Shown: piece by piece, positions 1-13,176 of the stretch
How the letters are laid out: each line of letters starts with the position of its first letter
How positions within the stretch are numbered: position 1 is the stretch's first letter
Source: Vigna angularis
Lineage: Eukaryota; Streptophyta; Magnoliopsida; Fabales; Fabaceae
DNA: 64,000 bases
Reading direction: 5' to 3'
Assembly: GCF_016808095.1 (NCBI RefSeq)
Contig: NC_068976.1
Location: forward strand, 12,991,001 to 13,055,000
The notes under the pieces: model-generated
What the model saw: only the letters and a program-made list of their open reading frames with translations
Database searches by the model: none
Told to the model about the DNA's origin: nothing
Program-made: the position numbers and the translations under genes

Positions 1-97
1 TGGATACTATTCGATTTTTTCAATAAGATATGAAGACATAAATAAATATGTGTATACTTGACTCATCCTTGTTCCCATACTCATACCAATACAAATC

Positions 98-216
98 TGT
101 TAGAAGTGGACTTTAAGCCTAACTCAACTCCACAAAAATGGCTTGTAGAGTGAGGTTTGCACCTACTTATAAAGTATGAATTGGCCTTATCTCTAGTCGA
201 CGTGAGACTTCCAACA
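98..216 (-). mobile_element. Solo short LTR (TRIM-like), 119 bp
   Basis: On the minus strand this reads TGTTGGAAGTCTCACG at its start and ends in ACTTCTAACA, so it has TG...CA termini. It is flanked by a perfect 5-bp direct repeat AAATC (93-97 and 217-221), as expected of retroviral-type integration. The body has a TATA-like TTTATAAG stretch and resembles a short LTR-like repeat very common in legume spacers (recalled, not searched). No internal region or second LTR is present. The small minus-strand reading frame across it is not a gene. Confidence 0.75.
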
Positions 217-221
217 AAATC

Positions 222-1760
222 AAAATCGGTAAAAATGTAGATAAAAGAAAAAACCACGAATAGAGAGATCAAGAACTCCATAAGAGAAAATGACATTTTA
301 AGTTTATTGCACAGGAAGGGCGAATGAATTTTTTAATAATTTACTTAAAGAGAATGATTTTTTTTTATTTTGAAATGTGTTTTTCAATGTGTTATTAAGA
401 TGTTGGCATGTGTCTTGTTTTTCTATTTGTGTCTTATGTTTTGTATTTTTCATAGATTAATGTAATATTACTCATGTGTATTTTTGAGATAAAGCCAAAT
501 AAAATTATTCTGATTTGTATTCATAACGATGAACAATAACCTTTAGAGTTTTATATTAAAATTATCTATTTTATATCTACTGTGGAGTATTATATATGTA
601 AATATTTATATGGAATGAGAGAGTTAAATAGAAAGAAACATATCGAATGATTGAGTGCTAGTGTTAAAAAAAATAAGAGAAAGTAAATGTCATTTGACAA
701 AAAAGAAAAAGAGAATGATAGAATTCATTTTATCATGAGTAAGAAAGTTGATAAAGATAGTAAACAAGTTGGATCGATTATTTTTAAGGTGGGCTGATGT
801 TAGTAATGAATTCGTTTTTTATTTTAATTTTTGTTTTAAGAAAAAGATAGTTAGATTTGTGTTGTTTTAAAAAAAAAGTTAAGAAGTCAACCACTAACAT
901 ATCTTTTAAAGAAAAAATTAGTATTTATTTTCATATTATATATGTTATATAAGTATATCATCAATGCTTATTTAATTTTTAAATTATTTATTGTTCAAAA
1001 AATTTATATAAATATTTAATTTGCTAGTACATATTTATTAAATATAAAGTTAAAATTAAAACATTTAACAAGTTAACTGCAAATCCACTTTTTTGTTTTT
1101 GTTTTTTTATATATTTTTTCCTTTATATACGTATTTTTGGCGAAGCAATGAGGATAGGTCAACTTATTTGATCACTTGTAAATACTAATAAATTTATAAA
1201 ACTTATAGGTAAAAGTCTAACAAAACAATTCTCTATGTATTGTACATGTTGTATTACATTATTTTATCGTTTAATTGATGTTTAGATTATTTACTGTTTT
1301 TTCATACCGTCGTATCAAATTAATTATATTAAATTATTCAAAGATAGAAATTGATATATAAAAAGCCAGATAAATACTTTCTAAAACAATAAAAGAATAT
1401 GAACAGATAAAACAGTAAACAACGAGATAAAAAAGTAAACCTAAAAAGGAAAAGGTAAGGATAACTAATTTAATAATGAAAATTTAGAATGTAATGACTA
1501 CTTGTATTTGTAAGATATAAAATATTTTTTTACTAAAATTATGAAATTATTTATAAAAATTATTCAAATAAAATATTGTTTTATTTTTTCTTAATATATG
1601 TAAAAAATCTTAATATATAGCAGTCATTTTAGAATAGAATATGAAAATGTTCACCTACCCCACCGGCTGAGCTGGTAGATATGAAACAAGCGAAACTAAA
1701 CTAACGACAAGTCAAATCATATTTCTCCTTTCATTAACTACGTTTTCACCTTCATTTTCC
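222..1760. other. AT-rich intergenic spacer
   Basis: Very AT-rich sequence with poly-A and poly-T runs, no convincing open reading frame and no recognised RNA gene. The last few hundred bases presumably hold the promoter of the downstream C2-domain gene, but no single TATA box stands out. Confidence 0.6.
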
Positions 1761-1835
1761 TCTTATTACAGACAAAGCCCGCATTCGAAGACACACAATC
1801 TTCTTCACTGCAACGCCTCTGTATTCTCTTTACAT

Positions 1836-2126
1836 GTGAGTCTTTTCCTTTCCAAGTGCTTTTTTCCCTATGCTTTTCTTCTTTGCTTGGAAGCCCATCT
1901 TCCAATCATGTGATCTTTGTAAGCTATTTTACGGAATAGCAATTGGGGTTTCTTCAAAATTCTTGTTTTCTGTATTTTAATCTACTTGTTGAAGAACTTA
2001 ACTTTTGAAAGGAGCTGTATGAAGATGAATAGGATGATGTTTTTTGTTCCCCCTTTTTACCTGTGATGTTTTTTTCTTTCCTTTCTCACTAACGAGCTTA
2101 TGTTTTTATTTTATCTGCTTTGTTAG
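1836..2126 (+). other. Predicted 5'-leader intron of the PMI1-related gene
   Basis: A GTGAGT donor at 1836 and a TTGTTAG acceptor ending at 2126 bracket a T-rich stretch typical of a plant leader intron. The pyrimidine-rich sequence just upstream (about 1770-1835) would be the non-coding first exon. Inferred from splice-site appearance only; no transcript evidence. Confidence 0.45.
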
Positions 2127-2137
2127 AGATAAGAGAT

Positions 2138-2185
2138 ATGATGCAATGTTCAGAATTGCTTGGTTTTACTGCTGTTCAATTGTAA
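2138..2185 (+). other. Upstream ORF in the leader, 15 codons
   Basis: Starting with tandem ATGs at 2138 and 2141, this short frame (MMQCSELLGFTAVQL) stops at TAA 2183-2185, ten bases before the main start at 2196. If the leader intron is spliced as predicted, it lies in the mature leader and could lower translation of the main protein. Its stop is too near the main ATG for efficient reinitiation. Conservation is unknown. Confidence 0.4.
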
Positions 2186-2195
2186 TGCCAGCATA

Positions 2196-5100
2196 ATGAT
2201 GAAATCTATGTTTGAGTGTGGAAACCAAGATGCTAATGTTGATGATGGAGACCTTAATTGGAATAATGGTCATCTCCTACTGCAAGACATTCAAGAAATA
2301 AGCAAAGCCCTCTATGCTCCTTCTAGGCCTTCCTTTTCCTCTGTTCATAATCGATCCAAATCTGCGGGAAAAACCCGGTTGTCGAAATCTCAAGTTTCCT
2401 TAACCCCGGGATTTCTGAAGGATGATCTGTTGTCAAAGGACAAGAAGCTGTCTTCCGCGTGGAATTGGAAGAAGCCCTTGAAAGCTTTGACCCATATTGG
2501 TGATCAAAAGATCAAATGTTGCTTTAACCTTCATGTTCACTCAATTGAGGGTCTGCCTTTGAGTTTTGATAGCATTAGGCTGTGTGTGGTTTGGAAAAGA
2601 AAGAACAACATTTTGCAGACTCGCCCCTCAAGGGTTATCCAGGGTGTTGTGGAGTTCAATGAAACTATGAGTCATGGATGTTCTGTTTATTTTAGCCGCG
2701 CTGTCTCTGGTCATTCTCTCAAGTATGAGTCTAAGCGGTTCTTGATCTATGCCTTCATTGTGGGGGCACCAGAACATGAAATAGGGAGCCATCAGGTGGA
2801 TCTCACTAGACTTTTACCTCTGACTTTGGCAGAGTTAGGGGGTGATAGAAGTTCAGGGAAATGGAGCACAAGTTTTAGGTTGGCAGGAAAAGCTGTGGGA
2901 GCTAGCCTAAATGTTAGTTTCAGCTATCAAATAGTGAAGGATGAGTTAACGCAATTTGGTGGTGATAATTTGAATGTTCTCAACCTTATTAATATGAAGC
3001 CAGGCAGGCGAAGCAGCACAAGTATGAATTTTGGTCCAGGCCCTTTTCATTCTGATGATGCGATTTTATCCCGGGAAGCATTGATGAATTCTGGCTCAAG
3101 TCTTTCCAAATCAATCAGTTTCCTTTATCAAAAACTTGATGAGGAGAACATCCATGATTCAGTACAGGCAGACTCGGAACATTTTGAACCACTTAAATCT
3201 CATGTCCTAGAATCAAAGTCACCTCAAGAATCAAATTTTGAAGCTGATGACACTGAATTTTCCATTATAGAACAAGTAGAAACATTGGAAGGGGATCCCT
3301 TGAAAACTGATCAGGCAGGAAATCAAACAGTTGATTTGTCAACAGTTGAAATCATTAATGTAGATGATATTATTAAGGATGATGACATATCTGTTGACAA
3401 GAACACAAGTTTTGATTCAATGGATGACATATACACTAGTTGTGTAAATGGAACTGTGGCAGGTGACAGCAAACATAAATGCAGTAGTTCGTGTCTCAGT
3501 TTAACTTGCATCAAGGATGTAGATATACTTCCTGAGACATCAGAATTTCTTGTCCAAGAGCACTACCCTAATGTTAAATCAAATTATAAATCACATAGAA
3601 TGGCAAAAAAATCAAGTAGCTTGGATTCTATCACCGAATCTATTGCAAATGATTTCTTGAACATGCTGGCCATAGAGAGTGGTTCATTTGGCTCAAGTCG
3701 TGACGGGGATCCACATTCTCCCAGAGAGAAGCTTTTAATACAGTTTGAAAAGGAGGCTCTAGCTTCAGGTAACTTCACTTTTGATTTCAATGCAGACGAA
3801 GAGGAATTGAAGACAGAGACGCTTGGACATAGCTACGATGATTGTACTGTGGATTCTGATTTGTCTTTATTTATTCAAGCTGCTGAAGAGGAGCATGCCA
3901 GGGAGAATCAGTTGTTAATGCAGAGAAGAAAGGCCAAAATTTTGGAAGACCTGGAGACAGATTCATTGATGCAACTCTGGGGTTTAAATGAGAGGGACTT
4001 TGAAAATTCTCCGGGAACTTGTTCTGGTGGGTTTGGAAGTCCAATTGAACTACCCAATGAAGAATCATGCATGTTACCTTCAATTGGACAGGGACTTGGT
4101 TCATTTGTTCAAATTATGGGTGGAGGCTTCTTAAGGTCCATGAGTCCTTCCCTTTTCAAAAATGCTAAGAATTGTGGTAACCTCATCACTCAGGCTTCTA
4201 ATCCTGTTGTTCTACCTGCAGAAATGGGTAATGATATACTGGATATACTGCAGCATGTGGCATCTGATGGAGTTGAAGAGCTGTGTCATCATATCTATAA
4301 ATTGTTGCCTTTGCAAGATATCACTGGAAAATCCATTGAGCATATTTCGTGGGAAGCCATAACCAACAAAGGGACTCCTGGAAGGTAAGCAACTGTGTTT
4401 GTCACATTACTAGTGAAAAACTCTTTAGTTTGAAGTATTTGAATTTTTCTAAAGATCTCCTTTCTTAATTCTGTTTCAGGCAGAGGACATGGCAGCACGA
4501 TTCCTTTGATGAATTTCATTGTAACTATTTGACAGATGAAGACATGAGCTTGGACATTGTATCTCTAGAAGCAATAGCTCCTATGACTGTTGATAAGATT
4601 GAATCCCTTTTGATAGAAGGGTTGAGAGTGCAGTCTGGCATGTTGTACGAGGAGGCACCATCTTATATGCATCCCCAACATGCAAAGACGCCTTTCATCG
4701 GTAGCAGAAGAGCCAACTGGAAATGGTTTCCCACATCAGAAAGAGGTGATAAAATGCAACTAGAAGATGGTGGAGAAATTGGTCATGATGATCATGGATT
4801 GATGGGTCTGTCAGTAACATTAGATCAATGGTTGAGATTGGATTCTGGCATTATTGAAGGAGATCAGAATTCAGAACAAATTTTGAAGATCTTACAAGTA
4901 CACCATTCTAAAATCACAGAGTTACTGCATGATCGAGGGTTGAAAAATGCCATGGACCAGGTAAAAACATTTGGCAGAAAGCATGGACTCTTGGGGAACC
5001 ACCTAACGGTGGCTTATATGATCCAGCTTAGGAATCCTCTACGAAATTATGAACCAGTTGGTGCTCCAATGCTGGTTTTGACTCAGGTGGAAAGGGTTAA

Positions 5101-5536
5101 CATACATGTAATGCAGCAAGATGACAGCAATTTTCTGGAAAGAAAAGAAAAGGGAATGGAGAATGAGACCTTACTAAATGAAATAAGTGGCAAGTTTTTT
5201 GAAGATTCAAATACCGAAAATGAATCACCTCGATTTGGATTCAAAATCAGAGAGATTCATCTTTCAGGTGTCCTTACCAAATCCGGAAGCAAGCAACATT
5301 GGGGTACTGTAACTCAGCAACAGTCTGGGATCCGGTGGTTGCTTGCCAGTGGCATGGCTAGTACTGTCAAACATTCAACTTCAACATCAAAAGCAATTGT
5401 TTTGTCATCTCCGCTGTGTACCAAGAAGTTGCTGAATGAGGACACGCTCTGGAGCATTTCTTGTGTTAATAATAGTAAAGAGCTGCTTGCTGAAAATGTA
5501 CACATCCGGAACCCTGATATCATCTTCCCAAGTTGA
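2196..5536 (+). CDS. PMIR1-like: PLASTID MOVEMENT IMPAIRED1-related protein (NT-C2 domain)
   Basis: Two coding exons, 2196-4384 and 4480-5536, joined across a 95-bp GT/AG intron (donor AAG|GTAAGC, acceptor TTTCAG|GC) that splits an Arg codon and keeps frame. The product is 1081 aa. The start is the tandem ATG giving MMKSMFECGNQ; the frame is open further upstream but has no ATG there. Residues about 107-248 form an N-terminal C2 (NT-C2) domain. An acidic, serine-rich, low-complexity middle follows. The conserved C-terminal region about 730-1075 includes the SLEAIAPMTVDKIESLL and MIQLRNPLRNYEPVG motifs typical of this family. Arabidopsis PMI1 and its relatives act at the cytoplasmic side in light-driven chloroplast and nuclear positioning through actin. 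The length fits the longer PMI1-RELATED type better than PMI1 itself (843 aa). No catalytic site is expected. An upstream ORF lies in the leader. The gene looks intact. Confidence 0.9.
4385..4479 (+). other. Intron of the PMI1-related gene
   Basis: A 95-bp phase-2 intron. GTAAGC follows AAG at 4384 and the T-rich 3' end finishes in TTTCAG at 4479. Removing it restores one continuous frame through TPGRQRTWQHDSFDEF, which is the proof that the two long plus-strand frames are one gene. Confidence 0.9.
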
Positions 5537-5761
5537 ACTGTCAGATCATTTTTTACGTGCAATTTTATTAATTTTTTTTTAAATTTCTCAATCTATATAG
5601 TTATTATACTACACTGTCAAGAAGTTATACCAGTCAGCATGCACAAATTTTTAATTCTTTCTTCCTCCAATCACCCTTGGTGATGTATACACAAAATTAA
5701 ACACTGTACACAGTTTGGCTGTTTTGTTTGCACCACGCAACTGCTAAAACTATTTGCAATT

Positions 5762-5767
5762 AATAAA
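5762..5767 (+). terminator. Candidate poly(A) signal AATAAA
   Basis: A canonical AATAAA lies 226 bases after the PMI1-related stop codon, inside a T-rich 3' flank. It is the first perfect hexamer after the gene, so it may set the 3' end. Sequence match only. Confidence 0.4.
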
Positions 5768-6719
5768 ACGTAACTGAGTTTACGTCTAAATTATTGTGTC
5801 TTCACTTTTCAATTGTCATGGTGAACTTGTTCCTTAAAACAAATTCTTAACCACAATTGCCAGTTGAGTCTTGACCATAAAAACATATGAGCAGGTATTA
5901 AGGTGACTGCAAAATCACTCGGGTGGGTATGTCGGGAACATGGTATTCCAGAAGCTGATTAGGTTGTAGTAACTATTTGAATAAGTTTCTGAACAATTAT
6001 TATTAGAAAAGACACTGGATAAAAAAGTAATACACAAATTATAGAAAATTTCTCAACTCATTTTAACTATTGCATGTTATTTTTATCTTGTACGAGAAAC
6101 TTAATTCATTTAATCTTATTTTCTTTTACTATTAGTATTCTCTAAGAAATTTAATCAACCTTAATTTATCACAAATTTTGTTCTTTGAAAATTGAATGGA
6201 AAATCTACTTACATGACCCTCCGTGAGTGGAAACAAGTTTGACTCACCGACCTGATATGATGGCCTATCCCAATAGACTTTACCTGATTGGAGGATATAC
6301 TTTCTGCAAACTTTTTCATAATTCAATCTTTCTCTCTATCATGCTATTCATTTTACTCACGTTTTTCCTTTGTTATAAAGTTATACCATTATAATTTTTC
6401 CCTATTCCATGACTGATCAAGAAGGTAAGAGGGCATTAACCTTTTCCACTTCAGTTGTTTAAGTGGCCTGTCTCGAACAAAGAAACTTCTTAATTTGGGC
6501 CTACTAAGGATTTTGAGCATTCTTTTCTAATCTGTAAGGTAGGGGAGGGGTGCTAATTCTTAAAATGGCCTTATTAGGATACTAAAGGGGGCAAAAACTG
6601 ATATGATGCTATACTAATTAAGTAGGAGGATAAGCATAAGCCTTAAATGCTTGATAAGTTCTTCATTTATGATGTTTTTTACAGTCTCATGTCTTGTTAA
6701 CAATAAGAGTTTGTATGGA

Positions 6720-6726
<7 letters not shown>

Positions 6727-6781
<55 letters not shown>
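6727..6781. repeat. (TA)n microsatellite
   Basis: Uninterrupted TA dinucleotide tract of about 55 bp. The reading frame through it is an artefact of the repeat. Confidence 0.97.
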
Positions 6782-6782
<1 letters not shown>

Positions 6783-7092
6783 TGTAAATTTTATTTTACA
6801 ATAACTTTTGTAAAAGATTTGTTTAGATGTATTGTGTTCATTAGTATAGAATTACCTATAATTATATAATTAAATTATGATATATAATTTTAAAATACAA
6901 AATTTGCTTTGCAGGCAAATTTTCACATAAACCGCTTTTAACACAAAGTAAAGAAATGTTTGAGAACACTTTAGTATGTATTAGGTCTTGGGTAGATAAT
7001 CTTTTAGTGTATATTAGGATAATGTGTTTAAGCTTAATTCAATTTTATAAAATTAGTTTAATAATATAAAATTTGTTTTCTCTTACAAACTC

Positions 7093-7096
<4 letters not shown>

Positions 7097-7149
<53 letters not shown>
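7097..7149. repeat. (TA)n microsatellite
   Basis: Second uninterrupted TA tract, about 53 bp, roughly 320 bp from the first. The spacer from 5.8 to 8.4 kb around these two tracts shows no gene. A decayed sequence at about 7640-7695 resembles part of the short LTR found at 98-216. Confidence 0.97.
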
Positions 7150-7153
<4 letters not shown>

Positions 7154-8474
7154 TGTAAATTGATATTATTTTTAGTTAATTTAAATCTTTTGTACACAAT
7201 TATAACATTAAATGTTCCTTTCTTCAAGCATGAAAATTAAAATAAGTTCAAATCTTGACTAAGATAGACTCTTACTATAACTATAAATTTATAGGAAGGT
7301 AGTAGGTTTTTAAATCTAATAGACTAAATTCACTTAGTAAGGTGAGATTTCTCTTACTTTGAGTTAGGCGCATACCTTGATATAATATTAGAGATATAGT
7401 AATTTAAATGGGTCTATTGTATTACTCTTTATCGAGCATTCTAAATTATTTTAATATGAAAGATGTGTTAAAGATCATATATCATATAAAAGATAAAATC
7501 AAATTATAATATATATAAGTGTAATAAATTTTTTGAGTTAAACTTGAACTCTGTGTCTTAAAATGGTGTTAAAACCATAAAAGTTTATTTTAGTTGAGAT
7601 TTGATATCGAGAGCTCCTAAATTTCCATGTTCAAACTTAAAGATGAGACAAACCTCACTTTATTTAATCAGTTGAGTTAAACTTAAACTTACTACATAAG
7701 GGAAAATGTCATTTTCAGATGAATCACACGTTTTATTTATTGTATTTATCGACTTGTGTTTAGTTACGATAAGAAATTCTATGTTTTCCACTCGCAATTG
7801 GATTTGTCCGTAGTGTACCGTGAATTTCTGCTGCTGAACCGTTGATAGAATGAAACCAAAGTTCGATAGACTTCTTAATAAACGACAAGTCAGATGAGTC
7901 TTCCTACCGCTACAAGCTCTTTACACACTCTTATTGTTAATCCTCTCACGTTCATTGTTATCGTTTAATTGAAAGACACTGATCCATCTTACTCTTTTTT
8001 TTTTCATTTTCATTAATCTTACCTGAATTAATCTTGATGAGACAACATAGCACCTGTCAGAAATTTCTGTATAGATAACAACAGAAACGTATATTATAAG
8101 ATCTTTAGAAGGTCGATTAATCTGCCAGGTTGAGCTATTACCAACAGTGTTGTGTTTGAACGATCATTTGAAAAAAATAGATTTTAAATGAACTCATGGA
8201 AGTGACGAGCTTTGTGTTTGATGTTTTCATTCTAAAAGTGCAGATTGTTATTCATCACAGAAAGCTACTTAAAAGTGGCTTAAATTCAAAATCAATTTAA
8301 AATTCATAGTTAATTATATTATAGAACATGAAATCAAACATGTAAACGATATATAAGGTGAAATTAAACATGTATGCACATGACAAAACTTGGCAAGCAA
8401 GCATTAATAAGAAAGTAGTAGTAGCTGTGGCCAACAAAACTTCTATACAGTGCCAAAACTTATTCATATTCAAC

Positions 8475-9581
8475 CTAGGAAGAACTTGGATGTGTGTGGT
8501 TTCCTTCGTAGGTTGTTATTACACACCTAGGGTCATCCTTATCTCTCTCCACTCTCTTCTTCACAGAGCATCCATCCACTGAACATCTATAGTAATTCCT
8601 GTGATCAAACACTTTTATGATGAGTATGCTACAAAGTAAAAACATAAAAAATGAGAACAAAATATTTCCTAAGAAATTTGTATCTTCATCTTCCTTATTG
8701 ATGTTTTATGTAGTATTGCAACCTATATTTGTTCATTAGAGTGCGTGTGAGAAACCTTTCTGAATGCACCTACCCTTCAATTTTCACGTCAAAATCTTAG
8801 AATGATGCAGAAGCTGTAGCTTCAAGATGATAAAACTTGGTGTAGAAGCATAACCAAACATGCTAATTATAGCTCTTATATGCAAGTACGTATGTGATTT
8901 TATGTGCTTATCTTTTCCCTCATCGGTTTCGTTAATCTATATTTCATCAGTTGTTTACGTTTATTTAGCAGCATGATAATTAACTATTTATATATATTAT
9001 GAACACTAGTAGAAAAATGTTTAAGGTTAACATATTCTATCATAAGCATATATATACATACCTTGGATTGGGATTGTTCTTCACCATTTTCTTTCCGTAC
9101 TTCCTCCATCTGTATCCATCGTCTAGCACTTCAATCTCTGAAATTGTTTTGAATGCAAATCTCTCTCTAACAACTTGCCGATTCTCACGTCCACCAGTTT
9201 CTCCTAAAATTACACACATGTTCACATCAGTCAATAACTATAAGCAAAAGGGAGACTAATATTTAAAAATGGCTAAATAAACATACTCAAGGTATACAAA
9301 ACAAAGCACACTTTCGTCTCATGAGGAACTACTACATATGTTTATATATGCTTACTGCTAGAAGACCCTTCAAAGTAGCTTTCGTCTCCTTCAAACTCAC
9401 GTACATTACTGGGTTGATGAACCTGGTTGGAGACATTCTCAGAAGAAAAAGACGGAATATCGTCATGCATCCATTGGTTATCATCGAATTGCATGTACTC
9501 AGAGAGCTCAAAAGACCACTGGTTGCAGAAATCATCACTGTCAGGTGTATCAGGTGGTGGTTTTGGATTGTTGTCTGTCAT
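8475..9581 (-). CDS. WRKY50/51-like: Group IIc WRKY transcription factor, WRKYGKK variant
   Basis: Three exons on the minus strand: 9581-9356, 9203-9062 and 8598-8475. All have GT/AG junctions (donors A|GTAAGC and AAG|GTATGT; acceptors TTTTAG and TCACAG). They join in frame to 163 codons plus stop. The ATG at 9579-9581 (MTDNNPKPP) is preferred to an upstream in-frame start. The acidic, Ser-rich N-terminus (about 1-75) is followed by one WRKY domain: DDGYRWRKYGKKMVKNNPNPR, an intron at the usual conserved place after the Arg, then a CX4CX23HXH zinc finger. WRKYGKK instead of WRKYGQK, together with the small size, matches the Arabidopsis WRKY50/51 branch (173 and 194 aa), nuclear factors that repress jasmonate responses under salicylate signalling. 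In family members the Q-to-K change alters W-box affinity. The gene looks intact. Confidence 0.9.
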
Positions 9582-9630
9582 TTTGGCACAACACTGAACG
9601 ATATGAAAAGAAAGGATCACGGCGGAGACA

Positions 9631-9640
9631 ATATATAAAG
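9631..9640 (-). promoter_or_regulatory. Candidate TATA box of the WRKY gene
   Basis: The minus strand reads CTTTATATAT about 50-60 bp upstream of the chosen ATG. That would leave a very short leader, so the position is plausible but unproven. Confidence 0.4.
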
Positions 9641-9911
9641 ACACGCCACAGTGATGGTTTTATTTGAAAGGCTGCTTCATGGTAGCTTCCTAGGAGCAAG
9701 AAATCTAGGAAGTTTCAAAGGTAATGAGAAGCAGTAGAAAAAACAATGGCACAAACCAATTGATGTGGATGAAAAAGAATATCTAAGAATAGTGATCAAT
9801 AGAAGACAAAGCATTAGTGGGGTACACCTTGGGATGACTTGGGGAAGACTTTCAAGAGATGGTAATGTTGATTGATTGTTAGACCAATTAACGCTTAACA
9901 GTACAAGTCCA

Positions 9912-9917
9912 AGTCAA
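9912..9917 (-). promoter_or_regulatory. Candidate W-box TTGACT upstream of the WRKY gene
   Basis: The minus strand reads TTTTGACTT, containing TTGACT, about 330 bp upstream of the WRKY start. A second core, TTGACC, occurs on the plus strand at 10033-10038. WRKY promoters often carry W-boxes for auto- or cross-regulation. Such short motifs also occur by chance. Confidence 0.3.
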
Positions 9918-10159
9918 AAGATATGATGTTTTCGTATGGTCTTGTGCAAGTTTCTTCGAACCACAAGACGCTACTTTCATCACAGCCACTACAAAACTGA
10001 CTTCATCACTGTTACGTATGTTCTTCATGTTTTTGACCTTTCTTTTCTTATATATATATCTATAACGACGAATTTCCAGAATATAAATGAATATAAATCT
10101 TGTTTTAAGGGAAATTGAAATTATATTTAGAATCATAAGTGTCAAGCTCACTTTCATTT

Positions 10160-11648
<1,489 letters not shown>

Positions 11649-11699
11649 AAAAAGCTTGTGTTTTAGCATGTGCTTTCACATTCATGTGTCCCAAGTTAG

Positions 11700-13168
11700 T
11701 AGGGCTGGACATAAGTACCTAAACTATAATAAATTATAGTTAACTATATTTCTAATAAACTAAAAAAAATTGAACTACATATACAATATATAAACTGTAT
11801 TGTTTAATAGTCAGTTATAAAAAACTGTAGTTATACCAATTAACTAATAACCAAATCCTTTCAAGTTATCAGTGTAAGTCAGTTTTATAAAACTCCTTAC
11901 TTTTCCATCACTTTTACGGAAAATATTTTATTTTGAGTTTTAAATATTATTCTTTTGTTTTTGTTTTTAAGATAAGTTATATATTCTTAGACTTTATACC
12001 AATCATATAAATTATTATTTCTATTTTTACATGTTATTTATTAAAAAAATTCATATTTAAAAAAATCATTTATCAGAAATTAATGTAATTTTAAGAATAG
12101 ATTATTGGAAGTTTGTTTTATTTAAAACGTTTACTCTTAAACCTCCGAAAAATACTTCAGATTTATTTCAAACCTTATTATATAAATAAATTTAAATAAC
12201 TTTATAATATTTTCTATAAACAAATAATTAAAATTAACATATAATTCTAATAAATTTTATTTATTTTTGGTTTTCCTTTATGTTTTTATTCTTTTTCCTA
12301 ATTTTCTTTCTTCAAAACTTACGTCTAACTCTCAAGAGAAAAAATATATTTAGTTTAATAATAAATTATTCTTACAAAATATAAAATACATTTAACCTTT
12401 TAAATTATATTTGTCTCAGAATCTTTCATTTTGTTTTATATCATAAACTATAAAGACAAATTGGATATATAATTTAGTTTAATCATAAAACTAATTTTTA
12501 AATAATTTGAATATATATATATATATATAACGCTTTTATTTTTAACTATGATACCATATAATACAAAATATTCAAAATATCTATGGTCAAGAATAATTTC
12601 ATGTCAATTTTTATTTTTTAATAAAATTAAAATAATAATTATGTGATTAAATAATAAATATAATGGATAATGATTAAATAATCAATATTGGACAATTTAT
12701 GTTGTCATGTTAAAAAACTAAATCAAAGACTAGATGAAAATTAGATTGTCAGGTAAGTAATAATTCAAAATTATAATTATAAGATTAAATAAAATATGTA
12801 AAATATATATAAAAATATTATATCTCTTTATACATTTGTATACATAATATAATTTTTAATTTATACATAATGTATAGATAATAATTGAAAATAATTATTG
12901 AATCACCACAAAAAAATGTCAACCAACTTATAGGGTCAGTTACAACAACAAAAAATAAATGTGTTGACATATTCTTTACTAATAACTAGTGTTCATGGTT
13001 CAGTTTATAAAGTTAATTGAACTACAAATACAAAAATTCAGTTTCTCTAAATTGAATTAAAAACTGGTATAATTTAGTTTTTAGTATAAATAGTTTAGTT
13101 TTTATAGTATAAAAAAAGTATAGATAAATTAAAATTCAGTACAATTACATTAACTATGCCCAGCCTTA
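11700..13168. mobile_element. Non-autonomous hAT-type element, 1469 bp
   Basis: Bounded by a perfect 8-bp direct repeat CAAGTTAG at 11692-11699 and 13169-13176, the target-site duplication length of hAT transposons. The termini are imperfect inverted repeats: TAGGGCTGGACATA at the left and TAAGGCTGGGCATA read inward from the right (12 of 14 match). The interior is extremely AT-rich and has no transposase reading frame, so mobilisation would have needed an enzyme from elsewhere. It begins about 50 bp from the end of a long AT microsatellite. Confidence 0.8.
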
Positions 13169-13176
13169 CAAGTTAG

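Noticed and set aside
7640..7695. Second copy of the short LTR
   Set aside because: Only part of the sequence resembles it, with no ends or target duplication, so it is mentioned but not listed as an element.
8358..9638. Plus-strand frames over the WRKY gene
   Set aside because: They are antisense shadows of the three WRKY exons and show no protein family features.
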